A DNA stretch of 64,000 nucleotides from Bolinopsis microptera (taxonomy: Eukaryota; Ctenophora; Tentaculata; Lobata; Bolinopsidae), in contig NC_087079.1 in NCBI RefSeq assembly GCF_026151205.1, positions 12,452,635-12,516,634 on the forward strand. The letters are read 5' to 3'. A model generated the notes under the pieces. It worked only from the letters and a program-made list of their open reading frames with translations. It was not told the origin of the DNA and searched no databases. Shown here in pieces: positions 12,462-23,319 of this stretch; within the stretch, counting starts at the first letter, position 1; each line of letters begins with the position of its first letter. A program made the translations under genes and the position numbers.

Positions 12462-12786
12462 CAATATAATGTACACAATATAATGTACACAATATAATGT
12501 ACACAATATAATGTACACAATATAATGTACACAATATAATGTACACATTATAATGTACACGATATAATGTACACGATATAATATACACAATATAATGTAC
12601 ACGATATAATGTACACAATATAATGTACACAATATAATGTACACAATATAATGTACACAATATAATGTACACAATATAATGTACACAATATAATGTACAC
12701 AATATAATGTACACAATATAATGTACACAATATAATGTACACAATATAATGTACACATTATAATGTACACAATATAATGTACACAA
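12462..12786. repeat. 14-bp minisatellite (AATATAATGTACAC)
   Basis: About 23 copies. Open in all three minus-strand frames because the unit has no stop on that strand and 14 is not divisible by three; not a gene. Confidence 0.95.
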
Positions 12787-13180
12787 TGTCACAAATATGA
12801 TTAGATGTACTTAGTCTGCTATGCTTTATTGCTATTTCATATTCGGCCAATTCCAGAATACTCTATCGTAGAAAATATGCTCTGTTTTATTCACATATTG
12901 AGTGTTGACGAAAAATGATGTCAACTTGTTATGTTAATATGCCAGGTACATTTCAGTGCGTGCAATATTGTTCTAATGTTACTTGATCTCGAAAAGTGCA
13001 GCATTTAGTAACACTATAACACACGATGAATGATATATTTTGTAATGAAATAAACATATAATATCCACGGAGAGCATATCTTCAACAGCTCTTCAAAACA
13101 ATTCTCCCCTACTAAGATAAATAACAAATTACAAATAAATTACCAATAACAAATTACAAATAAATAACCAATAACAAATT

Positions 13181-14242
13181 ACAATGCCTATACTACTAAC
13201 CAGTGGTGATGGGCTCATGTTCAGGTTGAGCAGTGTTTACAATGCCTACTAACCAGTGGTCATGGGCTCATGTTCAGGTTGAGCAGTGTTTACAATGCCT
13301 ACTAACCAATGGTCATGGGCTCATGTTCAGGTTGAGCAGTGTTTACAATGCCTACTAACCAGTGGTGATGGGCTCATGTTCAGGTTGAGCAGTGTTTACA
13401 ATGCCTACTAACCAGTGATGATGGGCTCATGTTCAGGTTGAGTGGTGTTTACAATGCCTACTAACCAGTGGTGATGGGCTTATGTTCAGGTTGAGCAGTG
13501 TTTACAATGCCTACTAACCAGTGGTCATGGGCTCATGTTCAGGTTGAGCAGTGTTTACAATGCCTACTAACCAGTGGTGAAGGGCTCATGTTCAGGTTGA
13601 GCAGTGTTTACAATGCCTACTAACCAGTGGTCATGGGCTCATGTTCAGGTTAAGCATTGTTTACAATGCCTACTAACCAGTGGTCATGGGCTCAAGTTCA
13701 GGTTGAGCAGTGTTTACAATGCCTACTAACCAGTGGTGATGGGCTCATGTTCAGGTTGAGCGGTGTTTACAATGCCTACTAACCAGTGGTGATGGGCTCA
13801 TGTTCAGGTTGAGCAGTGTTTACAATGCCTACTAACCAGTGGTCATGGGCTCATGTTCAGGTTGAGCAGTGTTTACAATGCCTACTAACCAGTGGTGATG
13901 GGCTCATGTTCAGGTTGAGCAGTGTTTACAATGCCTACTAACCAGTGGTCATGGGCTCATGTTCAGGTTGAGCAGTGTTTACAATGCCTACTAACCAGTG
14001 GTGATGGGTTCATGTTCAGGTTGAGCAGTGTTTACAATGCCTACTAACCAGTGGTGATGGGCTCATGTTCAGGTTGAGCAGTGTTTACAATGCCTACTAA
14101 CCAGTGGTGATGGGCTCGTGTTCAGGTTGAGCAGTGTTTACAATGCCTACTAACCAGTGGTGATGGGCTCGTGTTCAGGTTGAGCAGTGTTTACAATGCC
14201 TACTAACCAGTGGTGATGGGCTCATGTTCAGGTTGAGTAGTG
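13181..14242. repeat. 53-bp minisatellite made of the PLD exon 5 / intron junction
   Basis: About 20 copies of a 53-base unit. On the minus strand each contains the last ~32 bases of exon 5 (ending CCCATCACCACTG) followed by the donor GTTAGTAGGC and ~11 more intron bases. The copy at 14208-14242 is the real exon end. Variants are mostly single substitutions (for example GTGATGG/GTCATGG). Confidence 0.92.
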
Positions 14243-14944
14243 TGGTCAGCGTCCTGGAACAGAGTAACACGACAGTTCTCTCTCATCGGAAAGTAGCACG
14301 CTGGTACCTGGGGGGGGGGGGGGGGGTGGGGGTGTTGCTATTATTTGGGAGATAAGAGAAACATCTGGGTATTCTAAAGTGCCCAAAAATAAGAAGGGAT
14401 AATCTGGGTATCCTAAAGTGCCCAAAAATAAGGGATAATCTGGGTATCCTAAAGTGCCCAAAAATAAGAAGGGATAAGTTTTGATGTGGTAAAGGGTACA
14501 GATTACCCTTTAACTTCCACTTCTGCTTGATGTACACAGGAACAGTACAGAAACAGTAGAGTACAGAAACAGTAGAGTACAGAAACAGCAGAGTACAGAA
14601 ACAGTAGAGTACAGAAACAGTAGAGTACAGAAACAGTAGAGTACAGAAACAGTAGAGTACAGAAACAGTAGAGTACAGAAACAGTAGAGTACAGAAACAG
14701 TAGAGTAAGAAACAGTAGAGTACAGAAACAGTAGAGTACAGAAACAGTAGAGTACAGAAACAGTAGAGTACAGAAACAGCTACTGATTGAAACTTACTTT
14801 CCTACTGCATTCGTTTTTGTTTTCGTTACAATAAGGCTCGTATCTGAGTGCGATTTCCAGTAGTCCCCTCTCCTCTCCATCAAGCATCAACTGTACAGGT
14901 CCCTCAAACTCGCCCCCGTTTTCAACAAACTCACGGAAATTTAT
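14208..14944 (-). CDS. Plant-type C2 phospholipase D, exons 4-5
   Basis: Exon 4 (14798-14944, 49 codons) starts INFREFVENGG and supplies the last strands of the C2 domain (GPVQLMLDGEERGLLEIALR). It joins exon 3, 27.9 kb away, in phase 0. Exon 5 (14208-14307) reads VPACYFPMRENCRVTLFQDA, the conserved block that follows the C2 domain in plant PLDs, and ends in phase 1, matching exon 6. The acceptor of exon 5 is CAG right after a run of 17 C (minus strand), and its donor GTTAGT is the founder of the 53-bp array. Intron 4 contains two more small tandem arrays. Confidence 0.88.
14310..14326 (-). other. Poly-C tract at the 3' splice site of PLD exon 5
   Basis: Seventeen G on the plus strand (C on the transcript strand) end directly at the CAG of the acceptor at 14308-14309, so the polypyrimidine tract is a pure C homopolymer, which is unstable in length. 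Confidence 0.75.
14352..14478. repeat. ~39-bp tandem repeat in PLD intron 4
   Basis: Three copies of a unit containing TCTGGGTATCCTAAAGTGCC and AAAAATAAGAAGGGATAA; the middle copy lacks the AGAAGGG part. Confidence 0.85.
14542..14778. repeat. 16-bp minisatellite (GTACAGAAACAGTAGA)
   Basis: About 15 copies, starting 17-20 bases beyond the exon 4 donor (GTAAGT at 14797). No exon sequence in the unit. Confidence 0.95.
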
Positions 14945-15671
14945 CTGGAATAAAACCATATGAGTGTCATGTGACGATATAAAAGGAGTCATAATTGAGC
15001 GCAAGATTTTACTTATTTTAAGTGTTCATAATTTAGATATTCAGCTCCCCGTCTCCCCGATCTCTGAATCACAACCGAATAAATCGGGTGAAATATTTGT
15101 ATTGTAACTAAAGGGATACATAATATGTGAACGACCCTTTACGACAGTCGCTCAATCATGGTGTGGAAAACAGTACTTTATCTTTTTTATTTTTTATTTT
15201 TTATTTATAATATTGTTCCTACAATTTGCACCGAGTGGGTCTCACGTTTTGAACTAAATAGTATGTTCGGTTGGGTATGTAGCAAAAAGAAACGACAAAG
15301 TTAATCAAAATTTAGATAAGGTCATAAAGGTAAAATAGCAAGTAACAAAATATCAAGTTACCGCATTTTTAATAAAAGCTTTCGCTTAAAGATGAATAGT
15401 TAATCTAAGTTTCAGATAACTGACTAACCATTTTATAAAGTAAAAACAAAGATGCAAAAACATTTCCAATCAAGAAGGATTGAATATTAAAGTATCTCAA
15501 TTAAGTGGATTTTTTTTCATTTTTTAAATTTTTAAATTTTTTAATTTTTTTAAAGAGAGGAATAATTAATTAAGTGGATAATTAATTAAGTGGATTGTCC
15601 AAAGTTTAAATCCTCAGTCACTATAAAGCAGATTGTCCTTGTTGGGAGAATTCTCCTTCATCTCCGGTAAG
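14945..15671. other. PLD intron 3 and 3' flank of pentraxin copy 1
   Basis: No exon. From about 15000 on it is homologous to 18235-18780 and 21410-21950, the equivalent 3' flanks of copies 2 and 3, so the tandem unit starts here. Confidence 0.5.
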
Positions 15672-16852
15672 TTAGTTCTCAGTCACTGCAGGATTGGAAT
15701 ATCTTGAAATGAGTTATCACACTCTCAGTAATTGTTACTCCTACAAAGTTACCTGTCAGAGATATTGATTAGTTAATTAATAAGTTAAATTATCTTCAAT
15801 CTTGCAATGAAACAATTAATTTCATCATCAGCCTTATATTGAAAAATAACATAATCTCGAATAATCTACGTAATGTGCCAAAATGTAACTTATAAAGTTC
15901 ACATACCAAGGATGTCCCAGTAAGATCTAATTTTCTCCAGAAGGTCCACAGGCAGTGTCCGGTTGAAAATATCCTCGGAGTACAGGATGTCCCACTGAGT
16001 TATCTCCTTCTTCTCCTCGCACTCACATTCAGTCCTGTTCTTCTCAGCAGCATCATTCCTTCCTTCCCGGGATCCTGGTGTGGGTTCCTCTGTCTCCTCC
16101 TTCTCTGTGGGACAGGTCCGAGCAGGACATCCTGGTTCCACCTCCGTAATGTTCCCGTTTCTCTGCTCCAGGAGCAGATCCTCCCATCGGAGATACCGGA
16201 CTCTCCCGTAACTCTCCTCCACGTCCGAGCAGAGTCCTGCCTCTTTCATCTCCAGTACCTCCTCCCCTGTTAGCTCCTTTGCGAAAAAGTTAACCTTAAA
16301 AAGCTCCCCTCCAAATATTTCACTTGCGGATCTGCTACCGCCGTCATAATGATTTTCATTACCGAAGAAAAGGAATCCATCCAATCCAAAAGTTCTGGAC
16401 GGCGTGGCACCCTGTCCAACAAGTTCCCCGTTAAAGTATACCTTTCTAGTGTTGGACGATGTACTCCAGGAAGTACAGTAGTGGTACCATGTTCCTTTAG
16501 AGGGGTTTATCTCGCTGCTCAAGTCTAAGCTGGAGTCCAGAAAGTAGTTCCTATCACCATTATCCGAGATCCATATTTCGTGTTGGTGAGAACTGGTAGC
16601 ATAAGATAGCCAGGTAGGACGGATATTAGAGGACAGCGATTTAACCCAGGAACAGACTGTTAGCGCGTTTTGTAGAGGTGACATATCGGGCTGGAACATG
16701 ATGAAATCCTCCAATGTATCCCCGAACTTGAGAGCGAACTGCCGTCTGTCTACCAGTCTGGAACCGTCTGTAGTGTTGAACCCAATAGTGGGGCCGGTCA
16801 GAATAAATAGTAGAACAACTCCTAAGTTTACCTTCTGGTGGACTCTCATCAT
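15672..16852 (-). CDS. Secreted pentraxin-like protein, copy 1
   Basis: Two exons: 15907-16852 and 15672-15685, joined at CTTG|GTATGT and TGCAG|TG; 319 residues. Residues 1-27 are a signal peptide (VNLGVVLLFILTGPTIG core). A single pentraxin/laminin-G-like domain follows: ALTVCSWVKS, then HYCTSWST, which fits the pentraxin signature H-x-C-x-[ST]-W-x-[ST], then KVYFNGELVGQG and FGGELFKVNFFAKELTGEE. The C-terminal third is a Glu-rich, Cys-containing tail with N-glycosylation sites. Pentraxins are secreted Ca-dependent pattern or lipid binders, usually oligomeric; the ligand here is unknown. The second exon stops after five codons (TAA), where copy 2 has TTA and reads on. The start is the first of two ATGs at 16852. 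It lies within PLD intron 3 on the same strand. Confidence 0.82.
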
Positions 16853-18788
16853 ATTTATCAATAACTATTTGGAAAGTATGAAATGAAATTAAAAACTGTA
16901 TTTACACCCTACATAAACAATAAAATCATCAAAGATAGAGATCACTAATACCAGATCGGCTATCCATTACAATTTACATGTATTACCAATGATTCGAAAG
17001 TAACATCATCAAAAGACAAGTTCAAATTTAGGGAAAACTGGGACTTCTATGAAAAAAATTATAAAATTTCTGAATCGTTCAAAAATGGAACTGTAAAAGT
17101 AATTCTGAAAATTCCAAGTACAACAATTGGTGTTATTAGCTCAAGTAAAATTTAGAGAAATAACGTCGCAAAGAATAATGAAAAGGTTACAAAGTGGGCA
17201 CTTTATAAAGGTTACCTTAGGTGGGGCTGGGTTAAGAATGTTGGTAGGATAAAAATGTTGTGATAACCTAGATTTATGAGTATGGGTTTGTAAACATGTT
17301 AACGTAAGATTTCTGGTGAGACCAGTTATCTGAACTCTGACTGTTGTTTTGGTCAGTTACTATGAACATAACGTTAAACCTATTGTTCCTGTAATATTCG
17401 ACTATCTGAAAGATTTCAACAGTCCTGTTCAAGGAGTCAAAGCACTTAGCGTTGACACATTGCAACTGCTGCACTTTCGCTTTTGGGTACTAATATCAGA
17501 CGAAGCCTTATATCACGGTCAACTCTTTGCTTCGTGAAATATGGAATTTACTGTTCAGCAAGAAAAGTTATTTATTTGAATACATAGTTTGTTGAGCATC
17601 ATTTCTATTATTGAGAAAATACAGTTTTTTACTCGCGATCTTATTTCATTAAGATTTCACCTCGCCATAATAAAATCAATAACGTCACTGTAATGCAAAT
17701 GATCACAGTAGCAGTAGTATTTACAACTCTGCACTTCCCCATCACCATATCTCGAGCACGTTTTAAAGTTATGTGAAATCTCCACCTGAGGTTCACAATT
17801 ATCCTTGCGCAACTAGGTAAAACAAAGTATTTTAGTAAAACAAAGTATTTTATTTATTAGCAGTGCAATCAATTCATATGATATTATTATAAGAATATAA
17901 TAGTATGTCACACCAATTTAACTGCTACGTTTGAGTAGTCGTGCCATGGCTAAATCTAACTAGGACCAGTGGTGTCGATTAACATTTAATAGGTGAGTCT
18001 AAGTGATACAAATGGAAAATTTTATGAAAATACGGATCAAAACACAGATCCAAGGACAAGAAGACCCCACTGCAGGACCATTCATGCTATTGGCTTGTGC
18101 ATGGCCCGAAAGGTTCCAGTTGTCCAGGAAACTGTACGTAGCTGGTCAACTAGTTTTGAATTCAGGCTAGGCTTGATGAGTTCTGGGGTTTCTAGAGGTA
18201 AGATTTGATGGTGCCAATCGAGCACAAGACTATGGACAATCTTACTTATTTTAAGTGTTCATAATTTAGATATTCAGCTCCCTCACTCCCTGTCTCGGAC
18301 CGAATCTCTGAATCACAACCGAATAAATCGGGTGAAATATTTGCCTTGGAACTAAAGGGATACCAAGTCCTTTTCAGTTTAGTAACTTACGAGGAGCCAA
18401 CTTAGTCGCTCAATCATGGTGTGAAAAACAGTATTTTATCGTATTTGTTTTTTATTTATTCCTAAAATTTTATTAATTCCTAAAATTTGCACCAAGTGGG
18501 TCTCACGTTTTGAACTTAATAATATGTTTAATTGGGTATGTAGTAAAAATAAACGACAAAGTTATTCAAAATTTAGATAAGGTAAAATAACAAGTTACAA
18601 AATATCAAGTTACCAAATTTTGTAATAATAGCTTTCGCTTAAAAAAGAATAGCTCATCTAAGTTTCAGATAACTGACTAACCATTTTAAAAAGTAAAAAC
18701 AAAGATGCAAAAACATTTCGAATCAAAAAGAATTGAATATTAAATTATCTCAATTAAGTGGATTGTCCGAAGTTTAAATCCTCAGTCA
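16853..18788. other. Shared 5' flank of pentraxin copy 1 and 3' flank of copy 2
   Basis: No supported exon. Short open frames at 17349-17537 and 17993-18208 recur in the next unit only because the DNA is duplicated. The 17810-18210 segment also occurs at 49304-49700. Promoter elements for copy 1 should lie near 16860-16900 but none is distinctive. Confidence 0.45.
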
Positions 18789-20038
18789 CTATAAAGCAGA
18801 TTGTCCTTGTTGGGAGAATTCTCCTTCATCTCCGGTAAGTAAGTTCTCAGTCACTGCAGAATTGGAATATCTTGAAATGAGTTATCACACTCTCAGTAAT
18901 TGTTACTCCTACAAAGTTACCTGTCAGAGATATTGATTAGTTAATTAATTAGTTAAATTATCTTCAATCTTGCAATGAAACAATTAATTTTATCATCAGC
19001 CTTATATTGAAAAATAACATAATCTCGAATAATCTACATAATGTAGCAAAATGTAACTTATAAAGCTCACATACCAAGGATGTCCCAGTAAGATCTAATT
19101 TTTTCCAGAAGGTCCACAGTCAGTGTCCGGTTGAAAATCTCCTCGGAGTACAGGATGTCCCACTGAGTGATCTCCTTCTTCTCCTCACACTCACATTCTG
19201 TCTCGTTCTTCTCAGCAGCATCATTCCTTCCTTCCCGGGATCCTGGTGTGGGTTCCTCTGTCTCGTTCCTGGTCTCCTCCTCCTCCGTCTCTGTGGGACA
19301 GGTCCGAGCAGGACATCCTGGTTCCACCTCCGTAATGTTCCCGTTTCTCTGCTCCAGAAGCAGATCCTCCCATCGGAGATACCGGACTCTCCCGTAACTC
19401 TCCTCCACGTCCGAGCAGAGTCCTGCCTCTTTCATCCCCAGTACCTCCTCCCCTGTTAGCTCCTTTGCGAAAAAGTTAAGCTTAAAAAGCTCCCCTCCAA
19501 ATATTTCACCTGCGGATCTGCTACCGCCGTCATAATGATTTTCATTACCGAAGAAAAGGAATCCATCCAATCCAAAAGTTCTGGACGTGGTGACACCCTG
19601 CCCAACAAGTTCCCCGTTAAAGTATACCTTTCTACTGTTGGACGATGTACTCCAGGAAGTACAGTGGTGGTTCCATGTACCTTTAGAGGGGTTTATCTCG
19701 CTGCTCAAGCCTAAGTTGGAGTCCAGAAAGTAGTTGTAATTACCATTTTCCGAGATGAGTATTTCGTGGTCATTAGAACTGGTAGCATAAGATAGCCAGG
19801 TAGGATGGCTATTAGAGGACAGCGATTTAACCCAGGAACAGACTGTTAGGGCGTTTTGCAGAGGTGACATATCGGGCTGGAACATGATGAAATCCTCCAA
19901 TGTATCCCCGAACTTGAGAGCGAACTGTCGTCTGTCTACCAGTCTGGAACCGTCTGTAGTGTTGAACCCAATAGTGGGGCCGGTCAGAATAAATAGTAGA
20001 ACAACTCCTAAGTTTACCTTCTGGTGGACTCTCATCAT
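18789..20038 (-). CDS. Secreted pentraxin-like protein, copy 2
   Basis: Exons 19075-20038 and 18789-18853; 342 residues. Same signal peptide and pentraxin domain as copy 1, with HHCTSWST as the family signature. It differs from copy 1 mainly in the predicted ligand-facing stretch around residues 80-105 (SNDHEILISENGNYNYFLDS against SHQHEIWISDNGDRNYFLDS in copy 1) and has an added EEETRNE in the acidic tail. The second exon encodes 20 extra residues (TENLLTGDEGEFSQQGQSAL) before TAG. Intact. Confidence 0.82.
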
Positions 20039-21956
20039 ATTTATCAATAACTATTTGGAAAGTATGAAATGAAATTAAAAACTGTATTTACACCCTACAT
20101 AAACAATAAAATCATCAAAGATAGAGATCACTAATATCAGATCGGCTATCCATTACAATTTACATGTATTACCAATGATTCGAAAGAAACATCATCAAAA
20201 GACAAGTTCAAATTTAGGGAAAACTGGGACTTCTATGAAAAAAATTATAAAATTTCTGAATCGTTCAAAAATGGAACTGTAAAAGTAATTCTGAAAATTC
20301 CAAGTACAACAATTGGTGTTATTAGCTCAAGTAAAATTTAGAGAAATAACGTCGCAAAGAATAATGAAAAGGTTACAAAGTGGGCACTTTATAAAGGTTA
20401 CCTTAGGTGGGGCTGGGTTAAGAATGTTGGTAGGATAAAAATGTTGTGATAACCTAGATTTATGAGTATGGGTTTGTAAACATGTTAACGTAAGATTTCT
20501 GGTGAGACCAGTTATCTGAACTCTGACTGTTGTTTTGGTCAGTTACTATGAACATAACGTTAAACCTATTGTTCCTGTAATATTCGACTATCTGAAAGAT
20601 TTCAACAGTCCTGTTCAAGGAGTCAAAGCACTTAGCGTTGACACATTGCAACTGCTGCACTTTCGCTTTTGGGTACTAATATCAGACGAAGCCTTATATC
20701 ACGGTCAACTCTTTGCTTCGTGAAATATGGAATTTACTGTTCAGCAAGAAAAGTTATTTATTTGAATACATAGTTTGTTGAGCATCATTTCTATTATTGA
20801 GAAAATACAGTTTTTTACTCGCGATCTTATTTCATTAAGATTTCACCTCGCCATAATAAAATCAATAACGTCACTGTAATGCAAATGATCACAGTAGCAG
20901 TAGTATTTACAACTCTGCACTTCCCCATCACCATATCTCGAGCACGTTTTAAAGTTATGTGAAATCTCCACCTGAGGTTCACAATTATCCTTGCGCAACT
21001 AGGTAAAACAAAGTATTTTAGTAAAACAAAGTATTTTATTTATTAGCAGTGCAATCAATTCATATGATATTATTATAAGAATATAATAGTATGTCACACC
21101 AATTTAACTGCTACGTTTGAGTAGTCGTGCCATGGCTAAATCTAACTAGGACCAGTGGTGTCGATTAACATTTAATAGGTGAGTAGGTTTTATGAAAATA
21201 CGGATCAAAACACAGATCCAAGGACAAGAAGACCCCACTGCAGGACCATTCATGCTATTGGCTTGTGCATGGCCCAAAAGGTTCCAGTTGTCCAGGAAAC
21301 TGTACGTAGCTGGTCAACTAGTTTTGAATTCAGGCTAGGCTTGATGAGTTCTGGGGTTTCTAGAGGTAAGATTTGATGGTGCCAATCGAGCACAAGACTA
21401 TGGACAATCTTACTTATTTTAAGTGTTCATAATTTAGATATTCAGCTCCCTCACTCCCTGTCTCGGACCGAATCTCTGAATCACAACCGAATAAATCGGG
21501 TGAAATATTTGCCTTGGAACTAAAGGGAAACCATGTCCTTTTCAGTTTAGTAACTTACGAGGAGCCAACTTAGTCGCTCAATCATGGTGTGAAAAACAGT
21601 ATTTTATCGTATTTGTTTTTTATTTATTCCTAAAATTTTATTAATTCCTAAAATTTGCACCAAGTGGGTCTCACGTTTTGAACTTAATAATATGTTTAAT
21701 TGGGTATGTAGTAAAAATAAACGACAAAGTTATTCAAAATTTAGATAAGGTAAAATAACAAGTTACAAAATATCAAGTTACCAAATTTTGTAATAATAGC
21801 TTTCGCTTAAAAAAGAATAGCTCATCTAAGTTTCAGATAACTGACTAACCATTTTAAAAAGTAAAAACAAAGATGCAAAAACATTTCGAATTAAAAAGAA
21901 TTGAATATTAAATTATCTCAATTAAGTGGATTGTCCGAAGTTTAAATCCTCAGTCA
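20039..21956. other. Shared flank between pentraxin copies 2 and 3
   Basis: Near-identical copy of 16853-18788; no independent gene seen. Confidence 0.5.
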
Positions 21957-23206
21957 CTATAAAGCAGATTGTCCTTGTTGGGAGAATTCTCCTTCATCTC
22001 CGGTAAGTAAGTTCTCAGTCACTGCAGGATTGGAATATCTTGAAATGAGTTATCACACTCTCAGTAATTGTTACTCCTACAAAGTTACCTGTCAGAGATA
22101 TTGATTAGTTAATTAATTAGTTAAATTATCTTCAATCTTGCAATGAAACAATTAATTTTATCATCAGCTTTATATTGAAAAATAACATAATCTCGAATAA
22201 TCTACATAATGTAGCAAAATGTAACTTATAAAGCTCACATACCAAGGATGTCCCAGTAAGATCTAATTTTTTCCAGAAGGTCCACAGTCAGTGTCCGGTT
22301 GAAAATCTCCTCGGAGTACAGGATGTCCCACTGAGTGATCTCCTTCTTCTCCTCACACTCACATTCCGTCTCGTTCTCCTCAGCAGCATCATTCCTTCCT
22401 TCCCGGGATCCTGGTGTGGGTTCCTCTGTCTCGTTCCTGGTCTCCTCCTCCTCCGTCTCTGTGGGACAGGTCCGAGCAGGACATCCTGGTTCCACCTCCG
22501 TAATGTTCCCGTTTCGCTGCTCCAGGAGCAGATCCTCCCATCGGAGATACCGGACTCTCCCGTAACTCTCCTCCACGTCCGAGCAGAGTCCTGCCTCTTT
22601 CATCCCCAGTACCTCCTCCCCTGTTAGCTCCTTTGCGAAAAAGTTAAGCTTAAAAAGCTCCCCTCCAAATATTTCACCTGCGGATCTGCTACCGCCGTCA
22701 TAATGATTTTCATTACCGAAGAAAAGGAATCCATCCAATCCAAAAGTTCTGGACGTGGTGACACCCTGCCCAACAAGTTCCCCGTTAAAGTATACCTTTC
22801 TACTGTTGGACGATGTACTCCAGGAAGTACAGTGGTGGTTCCATGTACCTTTAGAGGGGTTTATCTCGCTGCTCAAGCCTGAGTTGGAGTCCAGAAAGTA
22901 GTTGTAATTACCATTTTCCGAGATGAGTATTTCGTGGTCATTAGAACTGGTAGCATAAGATAGCCAGGTAGGATGGCTATTAGAGGACAGCGATTTAACC
23001 TAGGAACAGACTGTTAGGGCGTTTTGCAGAGGTGACATATCGGGCTGGAACATGATGGAATCCTCCAATGTATCCCCGAACTTGAGAGCGAACTGTCGTC
23101 TGTCTACCCGTCTGGAACCGTCTGTAGTGTTGAGCCCAATTGTGGGGCCGGTCAGAAGGAATAGTTGAACAACTCCTAAGTTTACCTTCAGGTGGACTTT
23201 CATCAT
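21957..23206 (-). pseudogene. Pentraxin-like copy 3, nonsense mutation
   Basis: Exons 22243-23206 and 21957-22021 by homology. The tryptophan of the CSWVKS motif is TAG (23002-23000, TGG in copies 1, 2 and 4), cutting the protein to 68 residues just after the signal peptide and the start of the domain. The rest of the frame is intact and almost identical to copy 2, so the break is recent. A downstream ATG gives only a headless fragment. Confidence 0.85.
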
Positions 23207-23319
23207 ATTTATTAATAACTATTTGGAAAGTATGAAATGAAATTAAATATTTTATTTACGCCCTACATAAACAATACAAATCATCATATATAGAGATCAC
23301 TAATATCAGATCGGCTATC

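Noticed and set aside
12328-12792. Cys/Tyr-rich frames on the minus strand
   Set aside because: 14-bp minisatellite read in three phases.
13181-14242. CRISPR-like array (53-bp regular repeats)
   Set aside because: Units are contiguous without spacers, differ by substitutions, and match the exon 5 junction; the genome is eukaryotic.
17349-18208. Short frames recurring at 20535-21376 as a possible conserved gene
   Set aside because: They recur only because the whole unit is duplicated; frames shift between copies and at 49488, and no family is recognised.
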